From Defluviicoccus sp. (GTDB lineage Bacteria; Pseudomonadota; Alphaproteobacteria; MPNO01): a DNA stretch of 49,938 bases. This document shows positions 15,650-23,211 of this stretch, piece after piece; position 1 is the first letter of the stretch; every line of letters starts with the position of its first letter. The notes beneath the pieces were generated by a model. It was not told the DNA's origin, did no database searches, and worked only from the letters and a program-made list of their open reading frames with translations. A program made the position numbers and the translations under genes. The stretch covers positions 1 through 49,938 of the forward strand of contig JAJEHI010000173.1 in the NCBI GenBank assembly GCA_022823775.1. The letters are read 5' to 3'.

Positions 15650-16834
15650 ATGGCGGACAGCGAAACGGACGTGGCGACCGAGCCGGAAGCGGATTTCGAC
15701 AACAAGCCCTGGGCGCCCTATCTGAAGGCGGCGCTGGGCTTCCGCAATCACTGGTACCCCGCCTGCTTCTCGAAAGAGATCGCGGAAGGGGAATGCCTGG
15801 GGCTGGAGCTCCTCGCCGAACGGGTGCTGTTCAAGCGTATCGGCGGTCGCGTCTACGCGATTGAGGACCGTTGCGCCCATCGCGGGGTTCCGTTTTCGGC
15901 GCGGCCCGAATGCTACTCGGCCAACACGGTGACCTGCTGGTATCACGGCTTCACCTACGATCTCAGGGACGGCAGGCTGGTGGCGATCGTCACCGACCCC
16001 GAGAGTCCGCTGATCGGCAAGCTCGCGCTCAGGACCTATCATGTCGAGGAACGGCAGAACGTCGTCTTCGTCTTCATCGGCGACGGCGACCCGCCGCCGC
16101 TGGTCGAGGACGTACAACCCGGCTTTCTCGACGACGACCTCTATATCGCGCCCGACGGCGACCGGGGCGTGGTCGGGAGCAACTGGCGCCTCGCGGCGGA
16201 GAACGGGGTCGATGCGTCGCACATTTACATCCACCGCAACTCGCGGCTACTGAGCGCGCTCGGCCGCGCCGTTCCGCTGGCGAGCTATTTCGTCACCCGC
16301 GAGGACATGGTGGTGGATACGCCCGGGGGGCCGAAGGGCGTCGTCAAGGGGGCGGGCCGCAAGATCTCGGTCTGGGAGACCGAGATCGAGGGCGAGAGAG
16401 TTGCCGCCCGGACCATGCCCGATGAAGACCGCGCGGGCTCCAGGATCACCGATACGTCGCTGTGGATGCCCTGCGGGTTGAAGGTTGATCCGTTCCCGGC
16501 CCGCGACATAACCCATTTCGAATGGTACGTTCCGATCGACGAGCACTCGCATTATTACATGGTCACCTGGGGCAAGCGGGTATCCGACCCGGTCGAGCAG
16601 GAACGCTTCGCTCACGAGGTCGACACGTATTGGCGCGAAATGGTGGTCGACCGCTTCAACGACGAGGACGTGTTCGCCCGCGAGGCGATGGAGCGGTTCT
16701 ACAGCGAAGAGGACGGCTGGAATCGCGAGCGGCTTTACCGCCCGGACGTGGTGGTCACCGAATGGCGCAAGCTCGCCAGCAAGCACAATCGCGGCATCCA
16801 GGGCCGCGCGTCGGCCGGGGGGCGCGCTCCGTGA
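15650..16834 (+). CDS. carAa: Rieske non-heme iron oxygenase, carbazole 1,9a-dioxygenase (CarAa)-like
   Basis: A 394-residue terminal oxygenase subunit. Rieske [2Fe-2S] ligands are CAHRGVPFS (Cys-X-His) and CWYHGFTY (Cys-X2-His). The mononuclear iron site is NGVDASHIYIHRNS (Asp, His-X3-His), and a second acidic ligand is in FNDEDVFAREAM. Long stretches follow carbazole dioxygenase CarAa as I remember it: LGFRNHWYPACFSKEI, FEWYVPIDEHSHYY, ASKHNRGIQ. CarAa attacks the angular carbon next to nitrogen in carbazole; the substrate here may differ. No ferredoxin or reductase gene is present in the window. The start at 15650 follows GAAGGGGG, and the stop overlaps the next gene (GTGA). Confidence 0.85.
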   Translation: MADSETDVATEPEADFDNKPWAPYLKAALGFRNHWYPACFSKEIAEGECLGLELLAERVLFKRIGGRVYAIEDRCAHRGVPFSARPECYSANTVTCWYHGFTYDLRDGRLVAIVTDPESPLIGKLALRTYHVEERQNVVFVFIGDGDPPPLVEDVQPGFLDDDLYIAPDGDRGVVGSNWRLAAENGVDASHIYIHRNSRLLSALGRAVPLASYFVTREDMVVDTPGGPKGVVKGAGRKISVWETEIEGERVAARTMPDEDRAGSRITDTSLWMPCGLKVDPFPARDITHFEWYVPIDEHSHYYMVTWGKRVSDPVEQERFAHEVDTYWREMVVDRFNDEDVFAREAMERFYSEEDGWNRERLYRPDVVVTEWRKLASKHNRGIQGRASAGGRAP

Positions 16835-17112
16835 CCGCGCCGCCGCCCGCTTCGGCGCGCTACTGGCTCAACCGCGCCCTGTTCGATCTCGGCGACCCGG
16901 CATGCAGGCGGGAATTCGGCGCGGACCGGGCCGCATGGCTCGACCGTTACCCGCTGGACGCGGGCGCGCGCGCCGCCCTCGAGGCACCCGGATGGCGGGT
17001 GCTGCTCGACCGCGGGGCCCTCCCCAACCTCGTCTTCAAGTACTTCATGCTGAGCGGACACCCGCCCGGGAAATTCGCCGCCATCGCCGGGGAGACGGAC
17101 GAGCATGGCTGA
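16831..17112 (+). CDS. Extradiol dioxygenase small subunit, LigA/CarBa type
   Basis: A 93-residue protein resembling the alpha-helical small subunit of class III extradiol dioxygenases: a YWLNRALFDL start, RYPLDAGARAALEAPGWRVLLDRG, then LPNLVFKYFMLSGHPPGKFAAIAG. It has no metal ligands of its own; it caps the active site of the LigB-type partner. It starts with GTG overlapping the oxygenase stop (GTGA) and overlaps the LigB-type gene by 8 bp, so the three are translated together. Confidence 0.82.
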   Translation: MTAPPPASARYWLNRALFDLGDPACRREFGADRAAWLDRYPLDAGARAALEAPGWRVLLDRGALPNLVFKYFMLSGHPPGKFAAIAGETDEHG

Positions 17113-17932
17113 GCTCTGTCTGGGGCTGGCGACCTCGCACCTCGCCCATATAGTCAACGCGCGGGATGCCGGCGACTCGGCCAAGGTCGCCGCGTTCGAC
17201 GCCGGCTACGCCCGGCTTGCCGCGGCGCTCCGCGAGGCTGCTCCGGACGCCTGCCTCATCGTCTCCGCCGAGCACGTCAACAAGTTCTTCATCGACAACA
17301 TGCCGGCCTTCTGCATGGGCCTGTTCGAGAGCTTCTCCGGTCCGGTCGAGAGCAAGGCGCGCGACGTCGGCTATCCCTGGCGCGAAGTGCCGAGCGACCC
17401 CGGGCTCGCCCGCTACCTCATCGAACGCGGCCTCGACGAGGGCGTGGACTGGGCGGTGTCGGAGTTCTGGGAGGTCGATCACGGGATGATGGTTCCGCTG
17501 CACAAGCTGGACCCGGAGGGCCGGGTGCCGATGATCCCGGTATTCGTCAACTGCGCCTCGGCGCCGATGCCCTCGACCCGGCGGTGCTTCGCCGTGGGGC
17601 GCTGGCTCGCCGAAGCGATCGCCGACTGGCCGGGCTCCCGGCGGGTCGGCATCGTTGCGACCGGTGGGCTGTCCCATTCGGTCGGGACCCTGGACCAGGG
17701 CCGCATAGATGTCGCCTTCGACGAATGGTTCCTCGACCGGCTGTGCGCCGGAGACGGCGAGGCGCTCGCCGGGCTGGGCGATGCCGAGATGATGGAAGCC
17801 GGCAGCTCGACGGGCGAAGTCCGGTCGTGGATCGTCCTCGCGGGCGCCTTCGCCGGGCGCCGCGCGGAACGGGTGTTCTACGCGCCCATCGAGGGCTTCG
17901 ATACCGGCTGCGCGCAGGCGGTCTACCGCTGA
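17105..17932 (+). CDS. Extradiol ring-cleavage dioxygenase catalytic subunit, LigB/CarBb type
   Basis: A 275-residue class III extradiol dioxygenase. Probable Fe(II) ligands and base are visible: GLATSHLAHIV (first His), VSAEHVNKFFIDN (second His), ATGGLSHSVG (acid-base His) and STGEVRSWIVLAGA (Glu ligand near 240). It opens a catecholic ring meta to the hydroxyls. With the LigA-type subunit, the Rieske oxygenase and the C-C hydrolase it forms a complete upper pathway: hydroxylate, cleave, hydrolyse. The gene ends 8 bp before the convergent ABC ATPase gene. Confidence 0.87.
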   Translation: MAELCLGLATSHLAHIVNARDAGDSAKVAAFDAGYARLAAALREAAPDACLIVSAEHVNKFFIDNMPAFCMGLFESFSGPVESKARDVGYPWREVPSDPGLARYLIERGLDEGVDWAVSEFWEVDHGMMVPLHKLDPEGRVPMIPVFVNCASAPMPSTRRCFAVGRWLAEAIADWPGSRRVGIVATGGLSHSVGTLDQGRIDVAFDEWFLDRLCAGDGEALAGLGDAEMMEAGSSTGEVRSWIVLAGAFAGRRAERVFYAPIEGFDTGCAQAVYR

Positions 17933-17940
17933 GGCGCCGC

Positions 17941-19089
17941 TCAGTCGGCGACCAGGGTACAGGCTTCGCTGCGCAACTCGATGCCGACGGCATCGCCGGC
18001 GGCGAAGCGGCGTCCGCCCCGATCCGAACGCGCGCGAAGCAGGACGTCGCGCAGCCGGACGAAATAGACCACCGCGTCGCCCAGGAACTGTACCGAGTCG
18101 ATCGCACCGGACCAGGCATCGTCGATTCCGGTTTCGGCGCGCGGAACCACCTGCACGCCTTCGGGCCGGAGCGCGGCCGAGACGCGGTCGCCCGGCTTGA
18201 ACGGCACCCGGCCCACAGCATCGAAGCGGGCGCCCCATACGGTCTCCACACCGAACCGGTACAGGTCTGCCTCCCTGTTTTCGACCGAACGCACCCGGGC
18301 CTCGATCAGGTTGGCGGCGCCGAGAAAAGAGGCGACGAATCGCGTGCGCGGATAGTCGTAAAGCTCCTCCGGCGTGCCGCGCTGCTCGATCGCGCCATCC
18401 CGCATGACGGCGAGCGAGGACGACATCGCAAGTGCTTCGGCCTGGTCGTGGGTGACATAGATCGAGGTCACGCCAAGCCGTTCCTGGATGCGGGTAAGCT
18501 CCACCCGCAGGTCTTCGCGTAACCGCGTGTCCAGGTTCGACAACGGCTCGTCCAGGAGCAGAACCGGCGGCTCCATCACCAGTGCGCGGGCCACGGCGAG
18601 GCGCTGCTGTTGCCCACCGGAAAGCAGCGTCGCCTTGCGTTTCGCGAGATGGGCGATCTGGATCACGTCCAGCAGCTCGGCGACACGGCGGTCTATGTCC
18701 GCCCGGCCGTAGGTTCCCTTTCGACCGCGCACCGTCAACGGGTAGGCGACGTTCTCGGAGACATCCATGTGCGGCCAGATCGCGTAGGACTGAAAGACCA
18801 TGCCGAGGTCACGCCGGTTGGGTGGAACGTTGATGCCCCTGGCGGACGAAAAGAGTATCCGTTCGCCCAGCCGGATCTCGCCGCCGTCGGGGATTTCGAG
18901 CCCCGCGATGCAGCGGAGCAGGGTGGTCTTGCCGCAGCCCGACGGGCCGAGCAGGGTGAAGAACGCGCCGTCCTCGATGGCGAGACTCACCCCGTCGAGC
19001 GCGGGCCTGTCGTCTTCGCCGCGCCGCCGCGCCAGGCGGTGGTAGTCCTTGCGCAGGTCTTCGACGACCAGCTTCATGCCCGCACTCAT
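17941..19089 (-). CDS. ABC transporter ATP-binding protein, Fe3+/polyamine type (system 3)
   Basis: A protein of 382 residues. ATPase domain in about 1-245: Walker A GPSGCGKTT, Q-loop VFQSYAIWPHMD, signature LSGGQQQRLAVARAL, Walker B VLLLDEPLSNLD, H-loop VTHDQAEAL. A C-terminal TOBE-type regulatory region follows (about 280-382, RVSAALRPEGVQVV and later strands), as in FbpC and PotA. The start at 19089 overlaps the permease stop (ATGA). A methionine four codons later is an alternative. Together with the double permease and the Tat-type binding protein upstream it makes a complete importer. Confidence 0.88.
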   Translation of the reverse strand: MSAGMKLVVEDLRKDYHRLARRRGEDDRPALDGVSLAIEDGAFFTLLGPSGCGKTTLLRCIAGLEIPDGGEIRLGERILFSSARGINVPPNRRDLGMVFQSYAIWPHMDVSENVAYPLTVRGRKGTYGRADIDRRVAELLDVIQIAHLAKRKATLLSGGQQQRLAVARALVMEPPVLLLDEPLSNLDTRLREDLRVELTRIQERLGVTSIYVTHDQAEALAMSSSLAVMRDGAIEQRGTPEELYDYPRTRFVASFLGAANLIEARVRSVENREADLYRFGVETVWGARFDAVGRVPFKPGDRVSAALRPEGVQVVPRAETGIDDAWSGAIDSVQFLGDAVVYFVRLRDVLLRARSDRGGRRFAAGDAVGIELRSEACTLVAD

Positions 19090-20855
19090 CGGATCACCGC
19101 CGCGCGGTCGCCGATCCAGGTGACGAGCAGCGCCATTGCCATGGCAATGACCACGGTGATCACGCCGACCACCGCGGCGACTTCGAGGCGCCCGGACGTG
19201 GCGTATACGAACATCAGCAGCGGCAGGGTGAGGGTGTCGGGCGTCGACACCAGCACGGTCGCGCTGATGTCCTTGATCGCCGACATGAAGGACAACACGA
19301 ACACGGTCGCGACGACGGGGGCGACCAGCGGCGCGGTGATACGGAGGACGGTCTCCAGCCTTCCGGCCCCGCTCATCAGCGAGGACTCTTCGAGCTCGCG
19401 CGAAACCTGGCCGATCGAGGCCTCGAACAGATGGGTCGCGAAGGGCAGGCCCTGGACGATCAGCACCGTGACCAGGGCGACCGCCGTCCCGTAAAAGATC
19501 GTCAGCCCCGGCGCGTTGAGAAAGATCACCAGGAACGCCGTCCCGAGCAGAACGCCCGGCAGCGCCCAAGGCATCCATATCGCGAGCGAGAGCGCGCCCT
19601 TTCCCGGAAACGCGTTGCGGGCGATGAACCAGGCGAGGCCGAGATAGATCGTCGTACCGGCGATGGCCACCGCCGCGCCGGTCATCAGCGACTGGTTGAC
19701 CGCACGTAGGAACTCATCGCCTTCCAGCACCGTCGCCCAATGCCCGAAGGTCCATGGATCGGGCAAGTGGAAAAAGCCGAAAAGCCGGCTGAACGAACTC
19801 AGCAGCACCAACAGGAAGGGAAGCCCGATGGTCACCGCGACGGCCAAGAACAGGAAGGCCGAGACCGCGTAGGAGCCCTGCGTGCGCTGACGCGGCTGAA
19901 GCTTCGCGCCCCTGCCGGTCAGCGTCGCCGCCATACTGGCCCGCTGCAACCATACCCGGTAAACGAGGACCAGCACGAACATGATCGCGAGAAAGAAGGA
20001 ACTCAGCGCCATCGACTGCGGCGCGTCCGGCGGTATCACCCTCAGCAGGTGATAGATGCGCGTGGAATAGACTAGGATGTCGGCCGGCAGGCCGAGGAGC
20101 TGCTCGACCTCGAAGGCCTCAAGCGACCGGATCGTGCCGGCGATGAAAGCAGTCAGCAGGGTCGGCGCGATCAGCGGGACCGTCACCCGTCGAAGAGTCG
20201 TCAGCGTCCCGGCGCCGGACATGGTCGAGGCCTCCTCGAACGAGGCATCGATAAGCCGCTGGGCCGGCTCGATCAGGATCACCATGATCGGGATGGTGGA
20301 CAGGGTGATGTGCACCCAGGTGATTCCGCCCAACGAGTAGATGTCGAACAGCGGCCCGCTCACGAAGGGGAGCTTTTCGAGCCAGACGTTGACCAGCCCG
20401 AAATTGGGGTCGAGCAGCAGAATCCAGCCGAGGGTCGCCGGCAGAATCGGCAGGAAAAAGCCGACCCAGAGCGAGAACATGATGGCGCGCTTGCCGAACA
20501 CGTCGTTACGGGCGAGGTACCAGGCGATGAAGAAGGCGATCAGCATCGCCGTCGGCACGCGCAGGCTGAGAACGAACGACGTCACGATGGAGTCGATCGT
20601 GTGCTTGCTCTCCAGCGCACGCGCCCAGGGTTCCAGGGTCGGGACGAACGCGTTGATCGGCTCGCCCTCGCTGAACCCGCCGAGGACGATCAGCAGCACC
20701 GGCAGGATGCAGATCGCAGCCACCGCCGCCAGGCAGAGCCAGCCGAAGACGCGCAGCAGGGTCTCGGCGGCTTGGCCGGTTCTCACCGCGGCACGGTCGC
20801 CTTCGGACGTCGCCGGTTCGGCCGAAGCGACGCCCGTCCGTCCGTTAAGAATCAC
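19086..20855 (-). CDS. ABC transporter permease, fused two-domain, Fe3+/polyamine type (system 3)
   Basis: A 589-residue membrane protein consisting of two permease halves in one chain, each with an EAA-type loop: EEASTMSGAGTLTTLRRVTV in the first half and EESSLMSGAGRLETVLRITA in the second. The same organisation is known in FbpB and ThiP. About twelve hydrophobic segments are visible. It starts with GTG at 20855, inside the end of the decarboxylase gene (11-bp overlap), and overlaps the ATPase gene by 4 bp. Tight coupling to the decarboxylase genes suggests that cargo and decarboxylase substrate belong to one pathway (inference). Confidence 0.88.
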   Translation of the reverse strand: MILNGRTGVASAEPATSEGDRAAVRTGQAAETLLRVFGWLCLAAVAAICILPVLLIVLGGFSEGEPINAFVPTLEPWARALESKHTIDSIVTSFVLSLRVPTAMLIAFFIAWYLARNDVFGKRAIMFSLWVGFFLPILPATLGWILLLDPNFGLVNVWLEKLPFVSGPLFDIYSLGGITWVHITLSTIPIMVILIEPAQRLIDASFEEASTMSGAGTLTTLRRVTVPLIAPTLLTAFIAGTIRSLEAFEVEQLLGLPADILVYSTRIYHLLRVIPPDAPQSMALSSFFLAIMFVLVLVYRVWLQRASMAATLTGRGAKLQPRQRTQGSYAVSAFLFLAVAVTIGLPFLLVLLSSFSRLFGFFHLPDPWTFGHWATVLEGDEFLRAVNQSLMTGAAVAIAGTTIYLGLAWFIARNAFPGKGALSLAIWMPWALPGVLLGTAFLVIFLNAPGLTIFYGTAVALVTVLIVQGLPFATHLFEASIGQVSRELEESSLMSGAGRLETVLRITAPLVAPVVATVFVLSFMSAIKDISATVLVSTPDTLTLPLLMFVYATSGRLEVAAVVGVITVVIAMAMALLVTWIGDRAAVIR

Positions 20856-21432
20856 CGCTCAATTCCGCGCGCATCAGCACCGCGCAGTCGAGCTGGTGAC
20901 GCCTGGGAACGGGCCGGTCGGGCGAGGACGGCATGTCGCGGCTGGTGTCGGTCTTGCAAACCACGAGATGGGGACCCGGCGACTCCATCGCCGTGCCCAT
21001 CCTGTCGGCGACCTCGTTGGGGTCCGCCGCGCTGTGGACGTGGTCAGCGTCCCAGCCACTGGCGAGCGCGAGCCCGGCGATGTCCGCACCGCTGCCGGTC
21101 GCGGTCGGCTCGGTTCCTTCGCCCGTGCCCCAGACCTCGTTGTCGAGCACGGCAACGGCGAGGTTCTCGGGACGCATACGCCAGATTGTCGACAGCACCG
21201 CCGCGCCCGCGAAGAACGACCCGTCGCCCTCGATGGCGAGCACTTTGCGGTCCGGCCGCGCCAGCGCGATGCCGAGCGCGATCGCCGTCGCGTAGCCCAT
21301 GTCCATGTTGTAGATGGTCGCCGGCGCGTCGGCCCTTGCGTAGAGAAGACCGGAGTTCACACCGGGGCCGGTGATTGCCGCTGCGTCGCCGCGCGCCGCG
21401 GCGACGATGTCCATCGCCTCGATGCGGTCCAT
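20845..21432 (-). CDS. TPP-dependent 2-oxoacid decarboxylase, PP-domain subunit (ComE-like)
   Basis: A 195-residue protein with the pyrophosphate-binding half of thiamine-diphosphate enzymes: IEGDGSFFAGAAVLSTIWRM followed by LAVAVLDNEVWGTGE (GDG ... N, the Mg-TPP motif). It matches the beta subunit of sulfopyruvate and phosphonopyruvate decarboxylases, which are split into two short chains like this. ATG 21432 shares one base with the stop of the PYR-domain gene (TGATG), so the two are made in equal amounts. The actual 2-oxo acid is unknown. Confidence 0.8.
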   Translation of the reverse strand: MDRIEAMDIVAAARGDAAAITGPGVNSGLLYARADAPATIYNMDMGYATAIALGIALARPDRKVLAIEGDGSFFAGAAVLSTIWRMRPENLAVAVLDNEVWGTGEGTEPTATGSGADIAGLALASGWDADHVHSAADPNEVADRMGTAMESPGPHLVVCKTDTSRDMPSSPDRPVPRRHQLDCAVLMRAELSGDS

Positions 21433-21947
21433 CAGCACGCTCCCCGCATGACGTGGGGAGGAAGCAGAAGCCCGAAGCATGTGCGTTGGCCGCGCGCGGT
21501 CTGGACCGCCCGGAACATCTGGTCTTCCAACCCGTCGAAGCCGGTCGCGATCTCGAAGGGTATGCCGAGCCCCCTGAAGACGCCGTCGGACAGGAGCCGC
21601 GTGGCGCCGTGATAGTCCATCGGCTCGCCGCCGCCCGCGGTATGGCTCGCGAGGATCGTGACTGGCGTCCGCTGGACCTGGGCGCGAGCGAGGATCAGAC
21701 CGCTGTATCCGAGGCCCGAGGCCTCCATCATGCACACCGGATTACGCCCCCCGAGATCGAGTCCGACGGCAACAGCGATGCCTTCGTCCTCGCGCGCGCA
21801 GGGCACCATCAGCACCTCCCCGCTGGCACGGAAGGCCCGGATGGTGCCGAACAACACGCTGTCCGGCAGATAGACGCAGGCGTCCACGCCGGCGCGCAGG
21901 GCACCCCGCAGCAAAGCGCCCGCCGCGCCCTCGGCATCCCCCGTCAC
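21432..21947 (-). CDS. TPP-dependent 2-oxoacid decarboxylase, PYR-domain subunit (ComD-like)
   Basis: A 171-residue protein with the pyrimidine-binding half of a TPP enzyme: VDACVYLPDSVLFGTIRAF, then CAREDEGIAVAVGLDLGG with the Glu that activates the cofactor, and NPVCMMEASGLGYSGLIL. The split PYR/PP arrangement is that of sulfopyruvate decarboxylase (ComDE) and phosphonopyruvate decarboxylase. The start is GTG at 21947, 22 nt behind the binding-protein stop. There is no sulfolactate or phosphoenolpyruvate mutase gene nearby to choose between substrates. Confidence 0.78.
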   Translation of the reverse strand: MTGDAEGAAGALLRGALRAGVDACVYLPDSVLFGTIRAFRASGEVLMVPCAREDEGIAVAVGLDLGGRNPVCMMEASGLGYSGLILARAQVQRTPVTILASHTAGGGEPMDYHGATRLLSDGVFRGLGIPFEIATGFDGLEDQMFRAVQTARGQRTCFGLLLPPHVMRGAC

Positions 21948-21969
21948 ACGCCGTGCCTCGGGCGGACGG

Positions 21970-23112
21970 TCAACGTTTGCCGAGCGCGTCGGTGATCGCC
22001 CTCACCACTACGTGCCGGCCGAGGTAACGCTTCTCGTTATATGCCTCGAAGTACTTCACGCCCGGCCGCGGGACCAGGTAGCTCGGGATGCCGGTCTTCA
22101 CATCCTTGCGCCTGCTGGTGGCGAGCATGGTCTTCTCATAGACCTCCTGGCCGGGCCGGCTGACATACCAGTTGATGAAGACCTGGGCCGCATTGGGGTG
22201 CGGCACGTTCCTGGCCTGCTTGAGGACGGAGAAGCCGCCGGTCACGTAGCCCGGCGCGTCCTCGGGCAGCACCACGGCAAGGTTCTTGATGCCTTCCCTG
22301 CGGAACTTCTCGACGAAAAACTGGATGGACGCGAAGGCGATGGGCCTCGTGCCGCGCACGACCTCCTCCACCACCCCGCGGTTGCTGGTGGTGAATTTCG
22401 CCTGCTGCCCGAGATAGAACTCCTTCACGAACTCGATGCCAAAGGTGTTGTAGAGCCAGTTGGTCGCGCCCTGGCCGGGGCCTGGGCTGCGCGGGTCGTG
22501 CGAAATCATCTTGCCGCGGAACTCCGGCTTGAGGATGTCCTTCCACATCTTGATCTTGCCGGGGTCGACGATGTCCTTGTTGACCAGCAGCCAGCCGAAC
22601 ACCCATTCGGCGCCCTGCAACAGATATTGGTCGTCGTCGTCCATGAACTTGAGCTTGCCGTCGCGGAAGTTCTCCGGCCCGACGCCGGGAAGAATGAGCT
22701 GCGGCCGCACGGGGTTGAGATAACCCCCGGGCTTCATCTTGACGAGCTCGCGTCCGCCGCCGAGCATGATGTCCAGCGTCATCTTGTCGGCCATGGCCTC
22801 CGCCTCGAAGCGCGAGGACAGGTCGGACGGACGGCCGCCGAAGAATTTGAGCTCGATACCGGTGTCGCGCTTGAACGCCGCCGGCATGGTGCGCGTCAGC
22901 GCCGGAAAGCCGGCGACGGTGACTTGGCCTTCCTTACGTGCCTCGGCCAGGATGCGGCCCCACTCGTCCGGCGCCCCCGCCTGCCAGTCGGCCGACGCCG
23001 CGGCATGGCCCACGGGTGCCCGGGCCACGGATGCGGCACCCGTCGCCGCCGCGAGGACGGCCGAAGAACCGAGGCCGCTCAGAACGGTTCGCCGCGTGAA
23101 ACGCGTGTTCAT
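21970..23112 (-). CDS. Extracellular solute-binding protein, Fe3+/polyamine type (system 3), Tat-like signal
   Basis: A 380-residue protein. The N-terminus MNTRFTRRTVLSGLGSSAVL has a twin-arginine-like motif (RRTVLSG) and a long hydrophobic stretch up to about residue 38. The mature part matches family 1 iron/spermidine-like binding proteins: WGRILAEARKEGQVTVAG, AFKRDTGIELKFFGG, GWLLVNKDIVDPGKI, FINWYVSRPGQEVYE. ATG 23112 has GGGAGGTG 5 nt upstream, which decides the start over a longer open frame. Whether the ligand is iron or an organic acid cannot be read; the flanking oxidoreductase and decarboxylase favour an organic substrate. Confidence 0.88.
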   Translation of the reverse strand: MNTRFTRRTVLSGLGSSAVLAAATGAASVARAPVGHAAASADWQAGAPDEWGRILAEARKEGQVTVAGFPALTRTMPAAFKRDTGIELKFFGGRPSDLSSRFEAEAMADKMTLDIMLGGGRELVKMKPGGYLNPVRPQLILPGVGPENFRDGKLKFMDDDDQYLLQGAEWVFGWLLVNKDIVDPGKIKMWKDILKPEFRGKMISHDPRSPGPGQGATNWLYNTFGIEFVKEFYLGQQAKFTTSNRGVVEEVVRGTRPIAFASIQFFVEKFRREGIKNLAVVLPEDAPGYVTGGFSVLKQARNVPHPNAAQVFINWYVSRPGQEVYEKTMLATSRRKDVKTGIPSYLVPRPGVKYFEAYNEKRYLGRHVVVRAITDALGKR

Positions 23113-23211
23113 GCCACACCTCCCCTGCTTCATTTTGGCGATCGCTTTGTCGCCCCTATTTCCGGTTCGAGTATGAGTGCGATTCAGGGCCCGGTGCAAG
23201 GAGGGCCGGCG

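Noticed and set aside
17929-17944. CTGAG-GCGCCG-CTCAG hairpin between the converging LigB-type and ABC ATPase genes.
   Set aside because: The stem is 5 bp, overlaps both stop codons and has no T-run, so I do not call it a terminator.
21432-21947. Naming the split TPP enzyme sulfopyruvate decarboxylase outright.
   Set aside because: The fold and split fit, but phosphonopyruvate and other 2-oxoacid decarboxylases share them and no pathway-specific neighbour decides.
23113-23211. Possible promoter or riboswitch in the 99-nt gap before the system 3 binding-protein gene.
   Set aside because: Apart from the ribosome site GGGAGGTG, I see no convincing -35/-10 pair or conserved RNA fold.
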